Assembly: GCA_036417435.1 (NCBI GenBank)
Contig: CM070918.1
Coordinates: 29,147,523-29,211,522, forward strand
Reading direction: 5' to 3'
DNA length: 64,000 nucleotides
Source of the DNA: Inia geoffrensis
Lineage: Eukaryota; Chordata; Mammalia; Artiodactyla; Iniidae
The position numbers were made by a program, and so were the translations under genes. Of the stretch, positions 1-12,615 are shown in pieces. Numbering within the stretch: position 1 is the stretch's first letter; every line of letters begins with the position of its first letter. The notes beneath the pieces were generated by a model. That model did not search any database. It was not told where the DNA came from and saw only the letters and a program-made list of their open reading frames with translations.

Positions 1-295
1 TCTGCATCTCACTCACCCAAGTTGAGTTGTAATCTTTCAAGAGCCAGCCACTCATCACATAATAATCAAACCAAGATGGATGGAGGAGAAATGCAAAGAG
101 CATACCACTGCCCTGGCACAAAGCCGGTGGGGGTGGGCATCCCCTAGTGAGAGAGACAGACAAAAGGAGAGGCCTAAATAATCCCCCACTTTCCCAGGAT
201 GAGTGGAACTAGTGTTTGTATTTCTACTCAGTGTATTCAGTTAGAGAAGGCCTGGAGCCAGGGGGCTGGAACATTGCCTTCTCCTCCTGAATCCT

Positions 296-372
296 ACTAT
301 ACTCTCCAGCTCTATGGCCTCAGACATATTGTTAAACTTCCTGAATCTTTCTTCATTTGTCAAATAAGATGA
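296..372 (+). mobile_element. MIR SINE fragment
   Basis: The core-like text tctatggcctcagacatatt...tcttcatttgtcaaataaga matches the MIR middle region. Confidence 0.5.
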
Positions 373-389
373 ACAAAACCTACTGGTCC

Positions 390-900
390 AGGAAGCCCTC
401 TTTGAGGACGTAATATGTGAGCTGAGACCTAATTTTGAGAAAAATCTGGATGTGAATTTCTGGGGGAAATGTTTTCCAGGCAGAGGAAACAGAAAGAGTA
501 CAGGGCCTGAGGCAGAAGCAAGCCAGGCTTATTTGAAGAATAGCAACAACAATAATCAAAGCTGGTGTGGCTGAGGCAGAGGGAAGGAAGGAAAGATGGT
601 AGAAGATTATGTCAGAGAAGTAGTGAAGAGCCCATGAGCCCATATGTGTGACCTTAAAGGCCATGGCTTATATGAGGCATGATGAGACCACATCAAGGTC
701 TTTTAGGTTTGTAAAAGACCAAGGTCTTTTACATTTGTAAAAGATTATTCTGACTGCTGCGTAAAGAATGGATCAGTGTGGGCAAGAGACAAGGTGTAAG
801 CATGAAGAATATTTATGAGACTACTGAAGTTATTTCAGCAAGAAATGGTGGTAACTAGGATTAAAGGAACAGCAGTGGAGGTAGAGAGGTAGATTGATTG
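390..900 (-). mobile_element. L2 LINE fragment, minus strand
   Basis: The plus strand reads as the reverse complement of the L2 3' region: ctctttgaggacgtaatatg, then cagggcctgaggcagaagc and ggtgtggctgaggcagag. It contains a 26-bp tandem duplication at 695-746. Confidence 0.65.
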
Positions 901-3420
901 GGGATATATCATGGAAGGAAAGCCAATAAGACATGCTCATGCCTGACCTGTAGAATCCCAGAAGTCCAAGAGTCTTCCTTTATTTTGTCCCATCCCTGTC
1001 CGCTTCAGTCCAAGCTGGTGGCATTTCTGCTGAGATGGTCAACTGGATTCCTAAGTCACACATCTAATCTTTTTAGCAAATGATCATCCATCTATACCCT
1101 TGTTCTCTTCAGAGCATGCCTTCTCATTTTTTTGTAATATGGATAGACTGATAATATTACAAATCTTCAAGTTCCAGTTTCTTTGCTTAACAATCCCTTC
1201 TTCAATTTATTTCTTTCCTCTTGCTTTTCACTATAAGCAGCAAGGAGAAAACAGGCCACACCTTCAATATTTTGCTTAAAAATCTCTTCAGCTAAATATC
1301 CAAGTTTATCACTTTCAAATTATACCTTCCACAAAACAGTAGCACACAATGCAGCCAAGTTCTTTGCCACTTTATAACAAAGATCACTTTTCCTCAAGTT
1401 GCCAATAACATGTTTCTCATTTCCGTCTGAGACTAGAAGCAACTTTAACTTTTATATGTCTAACAATAGTCTCTTCAAGGAAATCTAGGATTTTTGCCTA
1501 TCATAAACCTCAAAACTCTTCCAAGTCTCATAGGATTCTGGTAAGATGGTAAAGTAGGAAGCACCAGGAATCTGTCTTCCCACCTAGACAATAATTGCAA
1601 TGGCAGAGTCTGTCTGATATAACTATTTTGGAACTCTGGAATCTATTAAAGGCTTGCAACTTCCAAGGGAAGACTTGGAGAATAACAATTGCAGTTAATT
1701 TCTGTGAATTTCAGCTCTCAGCACAGTAGCTGTTACCTATTTCCCACCCCTAACCTGTGGAAGGCAGTTGTGCATGTTCTTGGAGCAGCTTGCACACAGC
1801 CTGTGGGGGCCAGGGTAGACAAAAAAGGCCGTGTCCTCCACATATTAGGGATCTATTCTCTGATTGCTAATTGCTGCTTCTTATCACAGTGCTGCAAACA
1901 AAGAGGTGGGTAGCCATTGTTGTACCTCCCATTGTTGCAAGCCCCACCCCCTTCAGCTGAGGTGAATTCCAGGGGATGTAAAGGGCTGACACCCTTCTTT
2001 CCCCTTCATTTTTCTCTTTTCCTCCAGTTGAGTGTCAGACATTAAAAACCGCATTTATGGGGAAAATTGGAAAGTGACCACACATGTCTAAGGAAAGTTT
2101 CAGTAAAGACCTGAGAAGACCTTACATTTACACCCCACACTGATCCTCCACACAGAGATAGCTACAACAATCAAGTAAGCAAAAATATAAACAACAAAAA
2201 CAAAAAAAAACAAAAATAGCACACCCTAAGAAATGGGGAGAATCTGATTTCTGGAGATATCACATTATTAGGTTCAAATGTCCAGTTTTCAGTAAAAAGT
2301 CACAAGCCATACAAAGAAACAGAAAAGTATGATCCATTCAAAACAAAAAACAATAGAGGCTGTCCTTGAAAATGATCAGATGGCAGATATACTAGACAAA
2401 AACATTTTTAAAAATTCATAAAAGTACTCAGAGAACTGCAGGAAGATGTGGATTAAGCCAGAAAATAATGCATGAACAAAATGAAAACAATGATAAAGAG
2501 CTAGAAACCTTAAAAGAAAACCAAAAGAAATTTGGGGACTGAAATATACAATAACTGAAATAAAAATTTACTAGAGGAATTCAAAAGCAGATTTGAGCAG
2601 GCAGAAAAAAGATTCTGCAAGCGTGAATATAGGACAATGGAAATTATCAAGTCTAAAAAACAGAAAAAAAAAAAAAAAAACAATCAAAGAAGTTAACAGA
2701 GCCTAAGGGACCTGTGGAACACCATCAAACAGATGAAATATACATTGTGGGAGTCCCTGAAGGAGGAAAGAGAGAGAAGGGAGCAGAGAGAATTTTAAGA
2801 AATGATGACTGAAACTTCCCAAATTTGATGAAAGACATGAATATAAACATCCAAGAGGCTCAATACACTCCAAATATGTACCAAGGCACATTATAATCAA
2901 ATTTTCAAAAGACAAAGACAAGGAAAGAATCTTGAAAGCAGCAAGAAAGAGGGGATCCTCAATAAGATTATCAGAAGATTTCTCATCAGAAATATTGGAG
3001 GCCAGAAGGTAGTGGGTAGATATATTCAAATTGCTAAAAGAAGAAACCTGTCAACCAAGAATGCTATATCCAGTGAAATTTTCCTTCAAAAGTGAGGGAG
3101 AAAGTAACACATTCCGAGATAAACAAAAACTGAGGGAGTTTGTGACCACTAGATCTGCCCTGCAAGAAATGATCGAGTCCTGCAAGGTGAAAAGAGAGGA
3201 TACTAGACAATAGCAAGAATCCACATGCAGAAATAAAAATATCAGTAAAGGTAAATAGATGGGCTTATAAAAGCTAGTGTTATTGTAATGATGGTTTGTA
3301 ACTGTACTTTTTTTTTTCTACATGATTTAAGAGACTGATACATTTAGAAAAACAAACATATTCTTATATTATTGTTTTCTACATAATTTAAAAGACTAAT
3401 GCATTTAAAAGAATTATTAG

Positions 3421-4032
3421 GGAATTTCCCTGGTGGTGCAGTGGTTAAGAATCCACCTGCCAATGCAGGGGACACGTGCTCGAACCCTGATCCAGGAAGA
3501 TCCCACATGCCACAGAGCAACTAAGCCTGTGAGCTACAACTACCGAGCCTGCACTCTAGAGCCTGCAAGCCACAACTACTGAGCTTGTGTGCTACAACTA
3601 TTGAAGCCCACGTGCCTAGAGCCTGTGCTCCACAACAAGAGAAGCCACTGCAATGAGAAGCCTGCACACTGCAATGAAGGGTAGCCCCGCTCACCGCAAC
3701 TAGAGAAATGTCCATGTGCAGCAATGGAGATCCAGTGCAGCCAAAAATAAATAAGTTGTAGGGCTTCCCTGGTGGCGCAGTGGTTGAGAGCCCACCTGCC
3801 GATGCAGTGGACATGGGTTCATGCCCCGGTCCGGGAAGATCCCACATGCCGCAGAGTGGCTGGGCCCGTGAGCCATGGCCGCTGAGCCTGCGCGTCCGGA
3901 GCCTGTGCTCCGCAATGGGAGAGGCCACGACAGTGAGAGGCCCATGTACTGCAAAAAAATATAAAAAATAAAATAAAAAATAAATAAATAAGTTGTAAAA
4001 AAAAGAAAGAAAGCCTTCATTGTTTTAAAAAA
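3421..4032 (+). mobile_element. Nested pair of tRNA-Glu-derived SINEs inside the LINE-1
   Basis: The outer SINE starts at 3421 (ggaatttccctggtgg) and has the long body with repeated 'ctacaactactgagcc'-like units. The L1 target is duplicated as aaaagaattattag (3407-3420) and aaaagaatcattag (4033-4046). A second, CHR-2-like SINE (3761-3981) sits in the first one's A-rich tail with a perfect 16-bp duplication, aaataaataagttgta, at 3745-3760 and 3982-3997. The order of insertion is therefore L1, long SINE, short SINE. Confidence 0.92.
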
Positions 4033-4394
4033 AAAAGAATCATTAGTTTATTTTTTGAGCACACAACGTATAAAGATGTTATTTTGTGACATCAGCAACT
4101 GGAGTGGTGGGGAGCAAGTTGTAAAGAGCAGAGTTTTAAAATATTATTGAGGATAAGCTAGTATAAATTCTAATTAGATTTTTATAACTTTAGGATGTTA
4201 AATGTAACCACATGGTAACCACAAAGATAGTAAATGGTTAGAGAATATACAAAAAGGAAATGAGAAAGGAACTTAAGCATTTCACTACAAAAAATCAACT
4301 AACCACAAAAGAAGAGAGTAATGTAGGAAATGAGAGACAAAATGGTATAAAACATATATAAAACAAATAGGAAAATGACAGAAGTCCCTCTGTA

Positions 4395-4745
4395 TCAGTA
4401 CAGTAATCTCCCCCCAACAACTTATTTGTGGTTTTGCTTTCTGCAGTTTCAGTTACCTGAAGTCAACTGCAATCTGAAAATATTAAATGAAAAATTCTAG
4501 AAATAAACAATTCATAAGTTTCAAATTGCATGCCATTCTGAGGAGCATGATGAACTCTTGTGCCATTCTTCTCTGCCCCACCTGGGACATGATTCTTCCC
4601 TTTGTCCAGTGTATCCATTCTGTACACACTACCCACTACCCACTTATTAGTATTAGAAAAAAAACATGGTATATATAAGTTTCAGTGCTTCCATGGGGTT
4701 TCAGGCATCCACTGGGGGTTTTGAAATATCTCCCATCAGATAAGG
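4395..4745 (+). mobile_element. Tigger-like DNA transposon remnant (internally deleted)
   Basis: The left part resembles the Tigger end family (cagtaatctcc...tttctgcagtttcagttacc...aaattgcatgccattctgag). The right end reads ggtttcaggcatccactggg and finishes with a gataaggagga segment that is the reverse of the left end type. The transposase gene is absent, as in non-autonomous copies. It lies inside the LINE-1, so it inserted later. Confidence 0.65.
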
Positions 4746-4767
4746 AGGAATTAATCTAACTACTTTA

Positions 4768-5087
4768 TTCAGTTATTTATTTATTTTGATTTTTTAAATT
4801 TATTTATTTATTTATTGGCTGCATCGGGTCTTAGTTGTGTCACGTGAGATCTTTCGTTGCGGCACATGGGCTCTTCATTGCAGTGCGCAGGCTTCTCTCT
4901 AGTTGTGGTGCATGGGCTCCAGAGTGCATGGGCTCTGTAGTTGTGACACACAGCCTCTCTAGTTGTGGTGTACAGGTTTATTTGCCCTGCAGCATGTGGG
5001 ATCTTAGTTTACCAACCAGGAATCGAACCGGTGTCCCCTGCATTGCAAGACAGATTTTCAAGCACAGGACCACCAGGGAAGTCCCAC
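4768..5087 (-). mobile_element. tRNA-Glu-derived SINE, minus strand, inside the LINE-1
   Basis: The left end is a TTTATT-rich tail and the right end is ccaccagggaagtcc, the reverse of the SINE head. It is flanked by a perfect 13-bp target duplication, tctaactacttta, at 4755-4767 and 5088-5100. Confidence 0.92.
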
Positions 5088-8000
5088 TCTAACTACTTTA
5101 AATGTAAGTGGATAATGTTCTCCAATCAAAGAGATTGGCAGAATGAATAAAAACACTTGATCCAAATATATATACAAGAGACTCACTTTAGATCCAAAGA
5201 CACAAATAGATTGAAAGTAAAAGGATGGAAAAAGATATTCCATGCAAATGGTAAGCAGGAGAGAGTGAGAATGGCTATACTAGCATCAGGTAATAAAGGT
5301 TTTAAATCAAAAAAAGCTTACAAGAGACAAAGAAGGACATCATATACTAATACAAGTTTCAATTGCAAGAAGATATAACAATTATAAACATTTATGCATC
5401 CAATGACAGGTCCTCAAAATATATGAAGCAAAAACTAACAATTGAAGGAAGAATAGATAGATCCACAATAATTGTTGAGGACTACAATATAGATAAAATA
5501 ACCAGACAGAAGATAAGTAAGGAAGTAGGGGATTTAAAAAACATCATAGACCAACTAGATATAACAGACTCATACAGAACACTCTAACAAAAACAACAGT
5601 GTGCACATGGGACATTTTCCAGAAGAGACCATATGTTAGGTCATTAATCAAGTCTCAAGAGATTTTAAAAGATAGATATTATACAAAATATCTTCTCCAA
5701 CAACAGTGGGTTGAAGGTGGAAATCAACAACAGAAGTAAAACTGGAAATTTTACAAAATTGTGGAAATTAAAACAACACACTTTTAAACAACCAATGGAT
5801 CAAAGAATAAGTCTCAATGGAAATTAAAAAATACTTAGAGACCAGTGAAAATGAAAACAAAACATACCAAAATTTACGGGATGTGACAAAAGCTGTGCTA
5901 AAGGGGAAATGTATAGTTATAAATGCTTATATTAAAAACAGGAAAAGATTGAATCAACAACCTAACTTTACAGCTTAAGGAACTAGAAAAGGAAGAACAA
6001 AGTAGACTCAAAGCTAGCATAAGGAAGTAAATAATAAAGATTAAATCAGATATAAATGAACTAGAAAATAAAAATACAATAGAGAAAAATGTAAAACCAA
6101 AAGTTGGTGCATCAAAAAGAAAACAAAATTGACAAACTTTAGCTGGGATAAAGCAAGAAAAAAAGAGAGAAGAAAATTACTAAAATCAGAAATTAAAGTG
6201 AGGACATTACTATTGATTCTACAGAAATAAAAAGGATTACAAGAGAGTAGTATGAACAATTGTACAACAACAAACTGGATAACCTAGATGGACAAATTCA
6301 TAGAAATACAAAATCTACCAAGGCGAAATCACGAAGAAATAGAAAATCTGGATAGATCTACAGCTAGTAATGAGATTGTCAATAATTTTAAATATTCCAA
6401 AAAAGAAAAGCCCTGGAGCTGATGGCTTCACTAGGAGTTCTATCAAATATGTAAAGAAAAACTAATACCAATCCTTCTCAAACTTTTCCAAAAAATTTAA
6501 GAGGAAAGAACATTCCCTAACTCAGTCTAGGAGACCAGCATTACCCTAATACTAAAGCCAAACAAAGACACTACAAGAAAAGAGAAACTCCAGACCAATA
6601 TCCCTTATGGACATTGATACAAAAATATTCAGCAAAATGAACTCAGCACCATATTGAAAGGATTGTACAACATGACCAAGTGTAATTTATTCTTGGGATA
6701 CAAAGATGGTTTAACATACAAAAATCAATCAATGTAATACACCACGTTAACAGAATGAAGATGAAGAAAAGCATGTGATCATCTCAACTGATACAAGAAA
6801 AGTATTTAACAAAACTCAACACATTTTAGTGATAAAAACGCTCAATGACTTTGAAACAGAGAGGAGTTTCATCAATCTCATAAGCAGCATTTATGAAAAA
6901 CTCACAGCTAACATCATACTTAATGGAGAAAGACTGAAAACCTTCTTCCTAAGATCAAGGAACAAGACAAACATGTCTGTTCTCATCACATCTATTCAAA
7001 TTGGGCTGAAAGTCTAGCTAGGACAATTAGGCAAGAAGAAGAAATAAAAGGCATCCAGATTGGAAAAGAAGAAGTAAAATTATCTCTGTTTGCAGATAAT
7101 ATGATTTTATATAAAGAAAAACCTACAGATATCCAAAAAACCCATTAGAACTAATGAATTCAGCAAAATAGCAGGATACAAAGTGAACACACACAAAAAT
7201 TAGTTGCATTTCTGTACACTAATAATCTGAAAAGAAAATTACAAAAACAACTCCATTTACAATAAGCAAAAGGAATAAAACACTTAGGAATTAATTTAAC
7301 CCAGGAGCTGAAAGACTTGTACAATGAAAACTATAAAATGCTACTGAGAGAAATTAAATAATACATAAATAAATGGAAACATATCCCATGCTTATGCATT
7401 GGAAGACTTCATGTTGTCAAAATGTCAATATTACTCAAAGTAATCTACATATTCAATACAATCACTGTCAAAATCCCATTGATGGCTTTTGGAGAAGTAG
7501 AAAAACACATCCTAAAATTTATTTGGAATCTCAAGGGACCTCAGATAGACAAAATAATCTTGGGGAAAAAAAACCCAAACCAGGACTCACACTTCCTGGT
7601 TTCAAAACTTGCTACAGTAATCAAAAGAGAGTGGTACTAGCATAAAAACAGACATATAGACCAATGGAATAGAATAGGGACCCCAGAAATAAACCCTCAT
7701 ATACATTTTTGACAAGGGTTCCAAGAGCATTTGATGGGGAAAGGACAATCTTTTCAACAAATGGTCCCAGGAAAATCGTATAGCCAGATATAGAAGAATG
7801 AAGTTGGACCTTTACCTAGTACCATACACAAAAATTAAATCAAAACAGAAACCTAAAACAATAAAACTCTCAGAGGAAAACATGAGACAAAAGCTTCTTG
7901 ACATTAGATTAGGCAATGATTTCTTGGACATGACACAAAAGGCAGAGATAACAAAAGAAAAATGGACAAATTGGACCTCATGAAAATTTTAAAATTTTAT

Positions 8001-9439
8001 GCATCAAGAAACACTATCCAGGGAAAAGAATCTAAAAAAAGAGTGGATATATGTATATGTATAACAGATTCACATTGCTGTACTGCAACTAACAACATTG
8101 TAGATCAACTATATCTAAATTTTAAAAAAATAAAGCACCAAAAAACAAAAACAGAAACACTATCCACAGAGTAAAAAGACAACCCACAGACTGGGAGAAA
8201 ATATTTTCAAGTCACATATCTAATACAGGATTGATATCCAGAATATATAGAGAACTCCTAAAACTTAACATCAACAACTAACCAACCCAATTCAAAAATG
8301 GGTGAAGGACTTGAATATACATTTCTCCAAAGAAGATACACAAGTGGCCAATAAGCACATGGAAAGATGCCCAACATCACTAATCTTTAGGGAAATGCAA
8401 ATCAAAACAGTGAGACACCACCTCACACCCATTAGGATGGTTAATATCAAAAAACAAAAAACAACAAATGCTGGTGAGGGTGTGGAGAAATTGAAATCCT
8501 TGTGCACTGTTGCTGGGGCTGGTACAGTCACTGTGGAAAAGTCTGGCAGTTCCTCAAAAAATTAAAAATAGAATTATCATATGATCCGGCAATTTTGAAG
8601 TGTACTTGCACACACATGTTCATAGCAGCATTATTCACAATAGCTAAAACATGGAATCAATCCAATTATCCATCAATGGATGAACAAATAAGCAAAATGT
8701 GGTATATAAATACAATGGAATATTTTTCAGCTTTAAAAAGGAAGACATTCTGCAATACACCATAACATGGAAGAGCCTCAAGGACGTTATGCTAAGTGAA
8801 ATAAGCCAGTCACAAAAACACAAGTACTGTATGATTCCACATATATGAAGTACTTAGTAGTCAGAATCATAGGGTCAAAAGATAGAATTGTGGTTGCCAG
8901 GGGCTGGGGAGAATGGGTTTTATTGTTTAATGGTTAGAGAGTTTCAGTTTTACAAGATGAAAGGAGTTACAGAGATGGATGGTGGTGATGTCTGTACAAT
9001 ATTATGAATTTATGTAATACCACTGAAGTGTACCTTTAAAATGGTTAAGATGGTAGATCTTATGTTATATGTATTTTACCACAATAAAAAATTTGGGGGA
9101 AAAAACACAAGCAGAAACAACAAGAGCACTCTTCCAGGCTCTAACAAGCACTCAATTCCAAAGCCATTTCCACATTTTTAGTATTTGTTACAGCATCCTG
9201 GTGCATGGGGTTAGCAAGAAGAGGGTGGGAAAACAAGAAATCTTGGATGATATCCAGATATTTAGCTGGATTAGATGGGTGGATATTTATGCCCTTTACT
9301 ACTGTGAGAAGACTCAGGAAAAGTAAGTCAGGGAATGGTTGTTAGACATCTATGTGAAGAGACAAATAATGTGTTCAGAAATACAAACCTGAATTCATGA
9401 AAGGACTCTAGGTTTGAGATGGGTATTTTGGAGTCATAA

Positions 9440-10260
9440 CATATAATAGTTGGTAATAAGGGCACGAGGGAGATGCACTTAGGTAGAGAAGACAGTCAAG
9501 AACTTATCTCTAATGCCTTCCAACGCTAAGCACCACCCAAAGAGACGAAGGGGCAACAGCAACCAGGGAGCCAAGTGTTTTGAAGAGGATGGAGGGATCA
9601 AGGGTATCTTTCCAATGGATCAATGGTGTTTTAAGGAGAGGTTGGGATAGTTGGTATGAAGAGGTGACCACTGGCTTGGGAAACATGATCTTGTTGGTAA
9701 CCTTGACAAGAGTGGTTTCAGTGGAGTGGTGGGGATGGAATTTTGAATACCAATGGGCTGAAGAGAGAATAGGAGGGGAGAAAGTAGTGATGGCACGACA
9801 GGCTTGGCAGGATAGGCTAACCTTAACTGATTTGAAAAACCTTGCTGCAATGAGAACAGAGCATCCAGAGAGTAACTGGGAGGAAATGATAAGTGAAGAA
9901 ACGGGTTTTTTTTAAGTTGGGACCATAAAGTAGGTTCAAGACGCTGGGATAGAAATGGTAACATCAGAACAGCATCAGGGATCCAGACAGAGGGTTGGTG
10001 AAAGCCAAGAAACAGTTCCTGGTATGATACCAGGGATTTCCATGGAGGTCTTGGTCTCCCCCATGGAGAGGGAGGTACACTGCAGAAAACCGAGTGAGGT
10101 GGACACCTGCCTTAGCAGTCTCTCTTCTGTTCTTACCCAGGAGCCTGAAGAGAAGGAGGGGGAGAGGTAGAGAGAAGCAGAGATCAAAGAGTCAAGAAGG
10201 GAGCAATCTGAAAGGAGGAAGAAGAAAGACAATGCCAGCATGAGTTCTGATTCTGTCAGG
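9440..10260 (-). mobile_element. Probable L2-related fragment, minus strand
   Basis: Contains ggtaaccttgacaagagtgg and ttcagtggagtggtggggat, which I recall from long reverse-oriented L2-associated repeats. Open frames here have no recognisable protein similarity. Boundaries are rough. Confidence 0.35.
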
Positions 10261-10422
10261 AGAGAAGCCAATCGGTAAAAAGAAAATCTTATTAGAACAC
10301 TCGTTTTTTATCTTCTGGTAGGTTTATCTAGTCAATAAGTTTAGTTTTCTTTGTAGACTAAGGTCATTAAAATTTTAAAAATTTTAGTTTAAGCAAATTT
10401 CTTGCCTTGGAGAATTTTCCAT

Positions 10423-10527
10423 CTATCTCTCTCTCTCTGTCATTCTGTCTCTGTCTCTCTGACTCTGTCTCTGTCCCTCTGTCTCAGTCTCTCTCTGTCT
10501 CTCTATGTCTCTCTCTGTCTCTCTCTG

Positions 10528-10603
<76 letters not shown>
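10423..10603. repeat. Compound (CT)n-(CA)n microsatellite
   Basis: About 138 bp of CT-rich units mixed with TCTCTGTC, then about 42 bp of pure CA. Frames reading through it are long runs of two or three residues and are not genes. Confidence 0.97.
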
Positions 10604-10604
<1 letters not shown>

Positions 10605-11194
10605 ACTCAGTATGTATAGTGTGGGGACAGATGATCCTAAAATCTGTTCCAGAGGGGTGAATATCACTCATCTCAGCATATTCCATTATCCTGGTCACAG
10701 TAATTGGTTCATACAAGACACGTGACCAATATTGGTCCAGAAAGATTCAATCCTGGGGCTTTTGTGGCTAGAACACAAGCCTAAGGCTACCAGACACATC
10801 TCTCGGCCACCACATGCAGAGAGGCTGCTTGCAAATGAAGTCAAAAAGGTGAAAGCAGAGCTGAGAGTCAGAAATTAAGCCAGCACTAGCCTTGAATTTC
10901 TTGGTCCTATGAATAAAAAAAATGTTTCCCCTTTCCCACTGACTCAAGTCAATTTGAGTTGGTTTTCTGTCACTTGCATCCAAAGAGTTCTCACTGATGA
11001 AACCACAAAATCTGCGTAGCACAGACTTGAATACTGAGATAGCGTATGTAAGCAAGGCAATCTCAAAATCACCAAGCCAGCCCAGGACAAAAGCCTATCT
11101 TAATTAGGCTTAAAGGAAAATAGAAGGGGCATCGAACAAAGTCCAGAGAAAGAGGAGACTCCAAGACCATCAATTAGACAGCCTAGGCATTTCA

Positions 11195-11350
11195 CAATGT
11201 ATCACGTATCATTTACGTTCGGTATCTCATTTGATTCTCTAACAGCTCTGAGAGCATGAGGAAACCGTACTCTATTTTATGAAAAAGAAAACTGAGCTCC
11301 AGAGAAGGAATATTACTCACCCGAGCAGAGCCTAAGCTCCAACCCAAGTT
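11195..11350 (-). mobile_element. MIR fragment, minus strand
   Basis: Contains ctcatttgattctctaacag and aaaactgagctccagagaag, the reverse MIR pattern. Confidence 0.5.
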
Positions 11351-11849
11351 TTCTGACTTTAGGACGGATAGCCTGCAGGTCATTCCTAGCCCATGTGGCA
11401 CTTTCATGCAAATTAACAAGACATGTAATGTCGAGGCACTCCGCCCCCAGAGGAGATAAGCACTGCCCACTTCTCATCCTAGTGCCCCTGTGCAGAAACA
11501 GCCTGTGCGCTGCGCTCTGCCGTGTCCCATACGTCATATTTCCACTCTGCTTTCTTCCTCTTTCTCTCTTCACTTACATCCTGCGTGTCCCTTCCTGTCT
11601 CTGGGAGTCAATGAGCCCATACACAAAACGAAGTTGGGTTAAAAAAGGACACCCCCCAACAATCTTCTCTGTTGTGATATTCTATTTCTATGCCTCAGAT
11701 GAGGTATAAAGAAGCCGCCACCCATGAAATAGTGTGAGCATTCCAATAGTACCCCAAAATTTGCCTTCACTGTAATTTTGTCTTCAATCCAATCCCTTTG
11801 GATTAAGCCATGGAAGACAATCATCACAATATGAACTAAGGGCTCACAA

Positions 11850-12118
11850 TGGTTAACTACTGTATACTTAATGTATACTATTCTATTTCATGTGAGATAC
11901 ATATTATTACAGATTTCTCCCCGTATCCAAAAACAGAGCATTCCTATGAAACCTTTCGTAAGCCAAAATGGTATAAAATGAAGGAGCAATTTTTGCTTTT
12001 CACCTTTTATTGTAAAGGCAAAAATCCTCTTCCAATGTCTTTTGATTAGTGAAAATAGGTACTAATGTAGGTCTTTTATAAAAGTGAAGTGGTGTAAAGG
12101 GAACTTTCAAAAAGTGGG
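11850..12118 (+). mobile_element. Possible DNA transposon remnant
   Basis: Phrases such as ggttaactactgtatactta, cctttcgtaagccaaaatgg and caaaaagtgggggatagct look like a known mariner-class mammalian repeat. I could not name it, and no terminal inverted repeat is visible. Confidence 0.3.
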
Positions 12119-12129
12119 GGATAGCTGTA

Positions 12130-12250
12130 TTTCCATTTCAATGATGAAAGTGCCAAGATCAGAGAAGTTAATATCTTGCTTAAGATCACACAGAAGGCAA
12201 CCCTAGTTCTGCCTGATCCTAAAGCACAGTCTAACCACCATATTTCCCAA
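12130..12250 (-). mobile_element. MIR fragment, minus strand
   Basis: Contains agagaagttaatatcttgct followed by aagatcacacagaaggcaac, a reverse MIR pattern. Confidence 0.5.
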
Positions 12251-12459
12251 TTACCAACTCTTAGTGCTTGATCCCACTTTACCAGGTTTTTAGAAATTCA
12301 GAGTCATTGAGTTTGATAAGAAGAGTGAAAACCACGCCCTAAGCAAAATAGGGTAAGGGGAAGCTACTACAATAGCCAGGGAACACAGAGTGGAAGCAGG
12401 GAGGCTCTAGCAACATGACCCCCGCACTAGTTCAGAGAGTTCCCCCCAGACCTCCCAAC

Positions 12460-12615
12460 ACATGCTTTGTGACTGCAAACAAGTCCCTTCACCTCTCTGG
12501 GTCCCCAGTACTTTCTTTGCTGGAAGAGGATACCAAGCCGTTTTTCTTCTTACCTCACAGTGCTGTCACAGGGTGAGGAGAGATAATCTGTGACCAAATG
12601 TCATGCAGGTGAAAC
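12460..12615 (+). mobile_element. MIR fragment
   Basis: Contains tttgtgactgcaaacaagtc, ccttcacctctctgggtccc and cttacctcacagtgctgtca. Confidence 0.55.

Larger units (their letters stand above)
1..1514. other. Intergenic, no gene
   Basis: Apart from the MIR piece and the minus-strand L2 fragment, I see no gene, RNA or conserved motif. The 900-1514 part is AT-rich and unique by eye. Confidence 0.6.
1531..9127 (+). mobile_element. Ancient near-full-length LINE-1 (L1M type)
   Basis: Order along the plus strand: a 5' UTR-like part from 1531 (taagatggtaaagtaggaag), ORF1 remnants at about 2240-3213 whose readable C-terminal part is at 3031-3213, ORF2 remnants from about 5100 to 8770, and a 3' end closing with accacaataaaaaat near 9090. 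The reverse transcriptase box is at 7089-7100 but reads F-A-D-N instead of F-A-D-D, and many stops and frameshifts break both ORFs. An imperfect duplication (actcttccaagtct at 1515, actcttccaggctct at 9128) probably marks the target site. It is interrupted by SINEs at 3421-4032 and 4768-5087 and by a DNA transposon at about 4395-4745. Subfamily not resolved. Dead element. Confidence 0.88.

Noticed and set aside
3780..3850. tRNA-like sequence (possible tRNA gene)
   Set aside because: It is the tRNA-derived head of a SINE; it is followed by the SINE body and an A-rich tail.
10402..10725. Open frames of Ser/Leu/Cys-His repeats
   Set aside because: They are translations of the CT/CA microsatellite.
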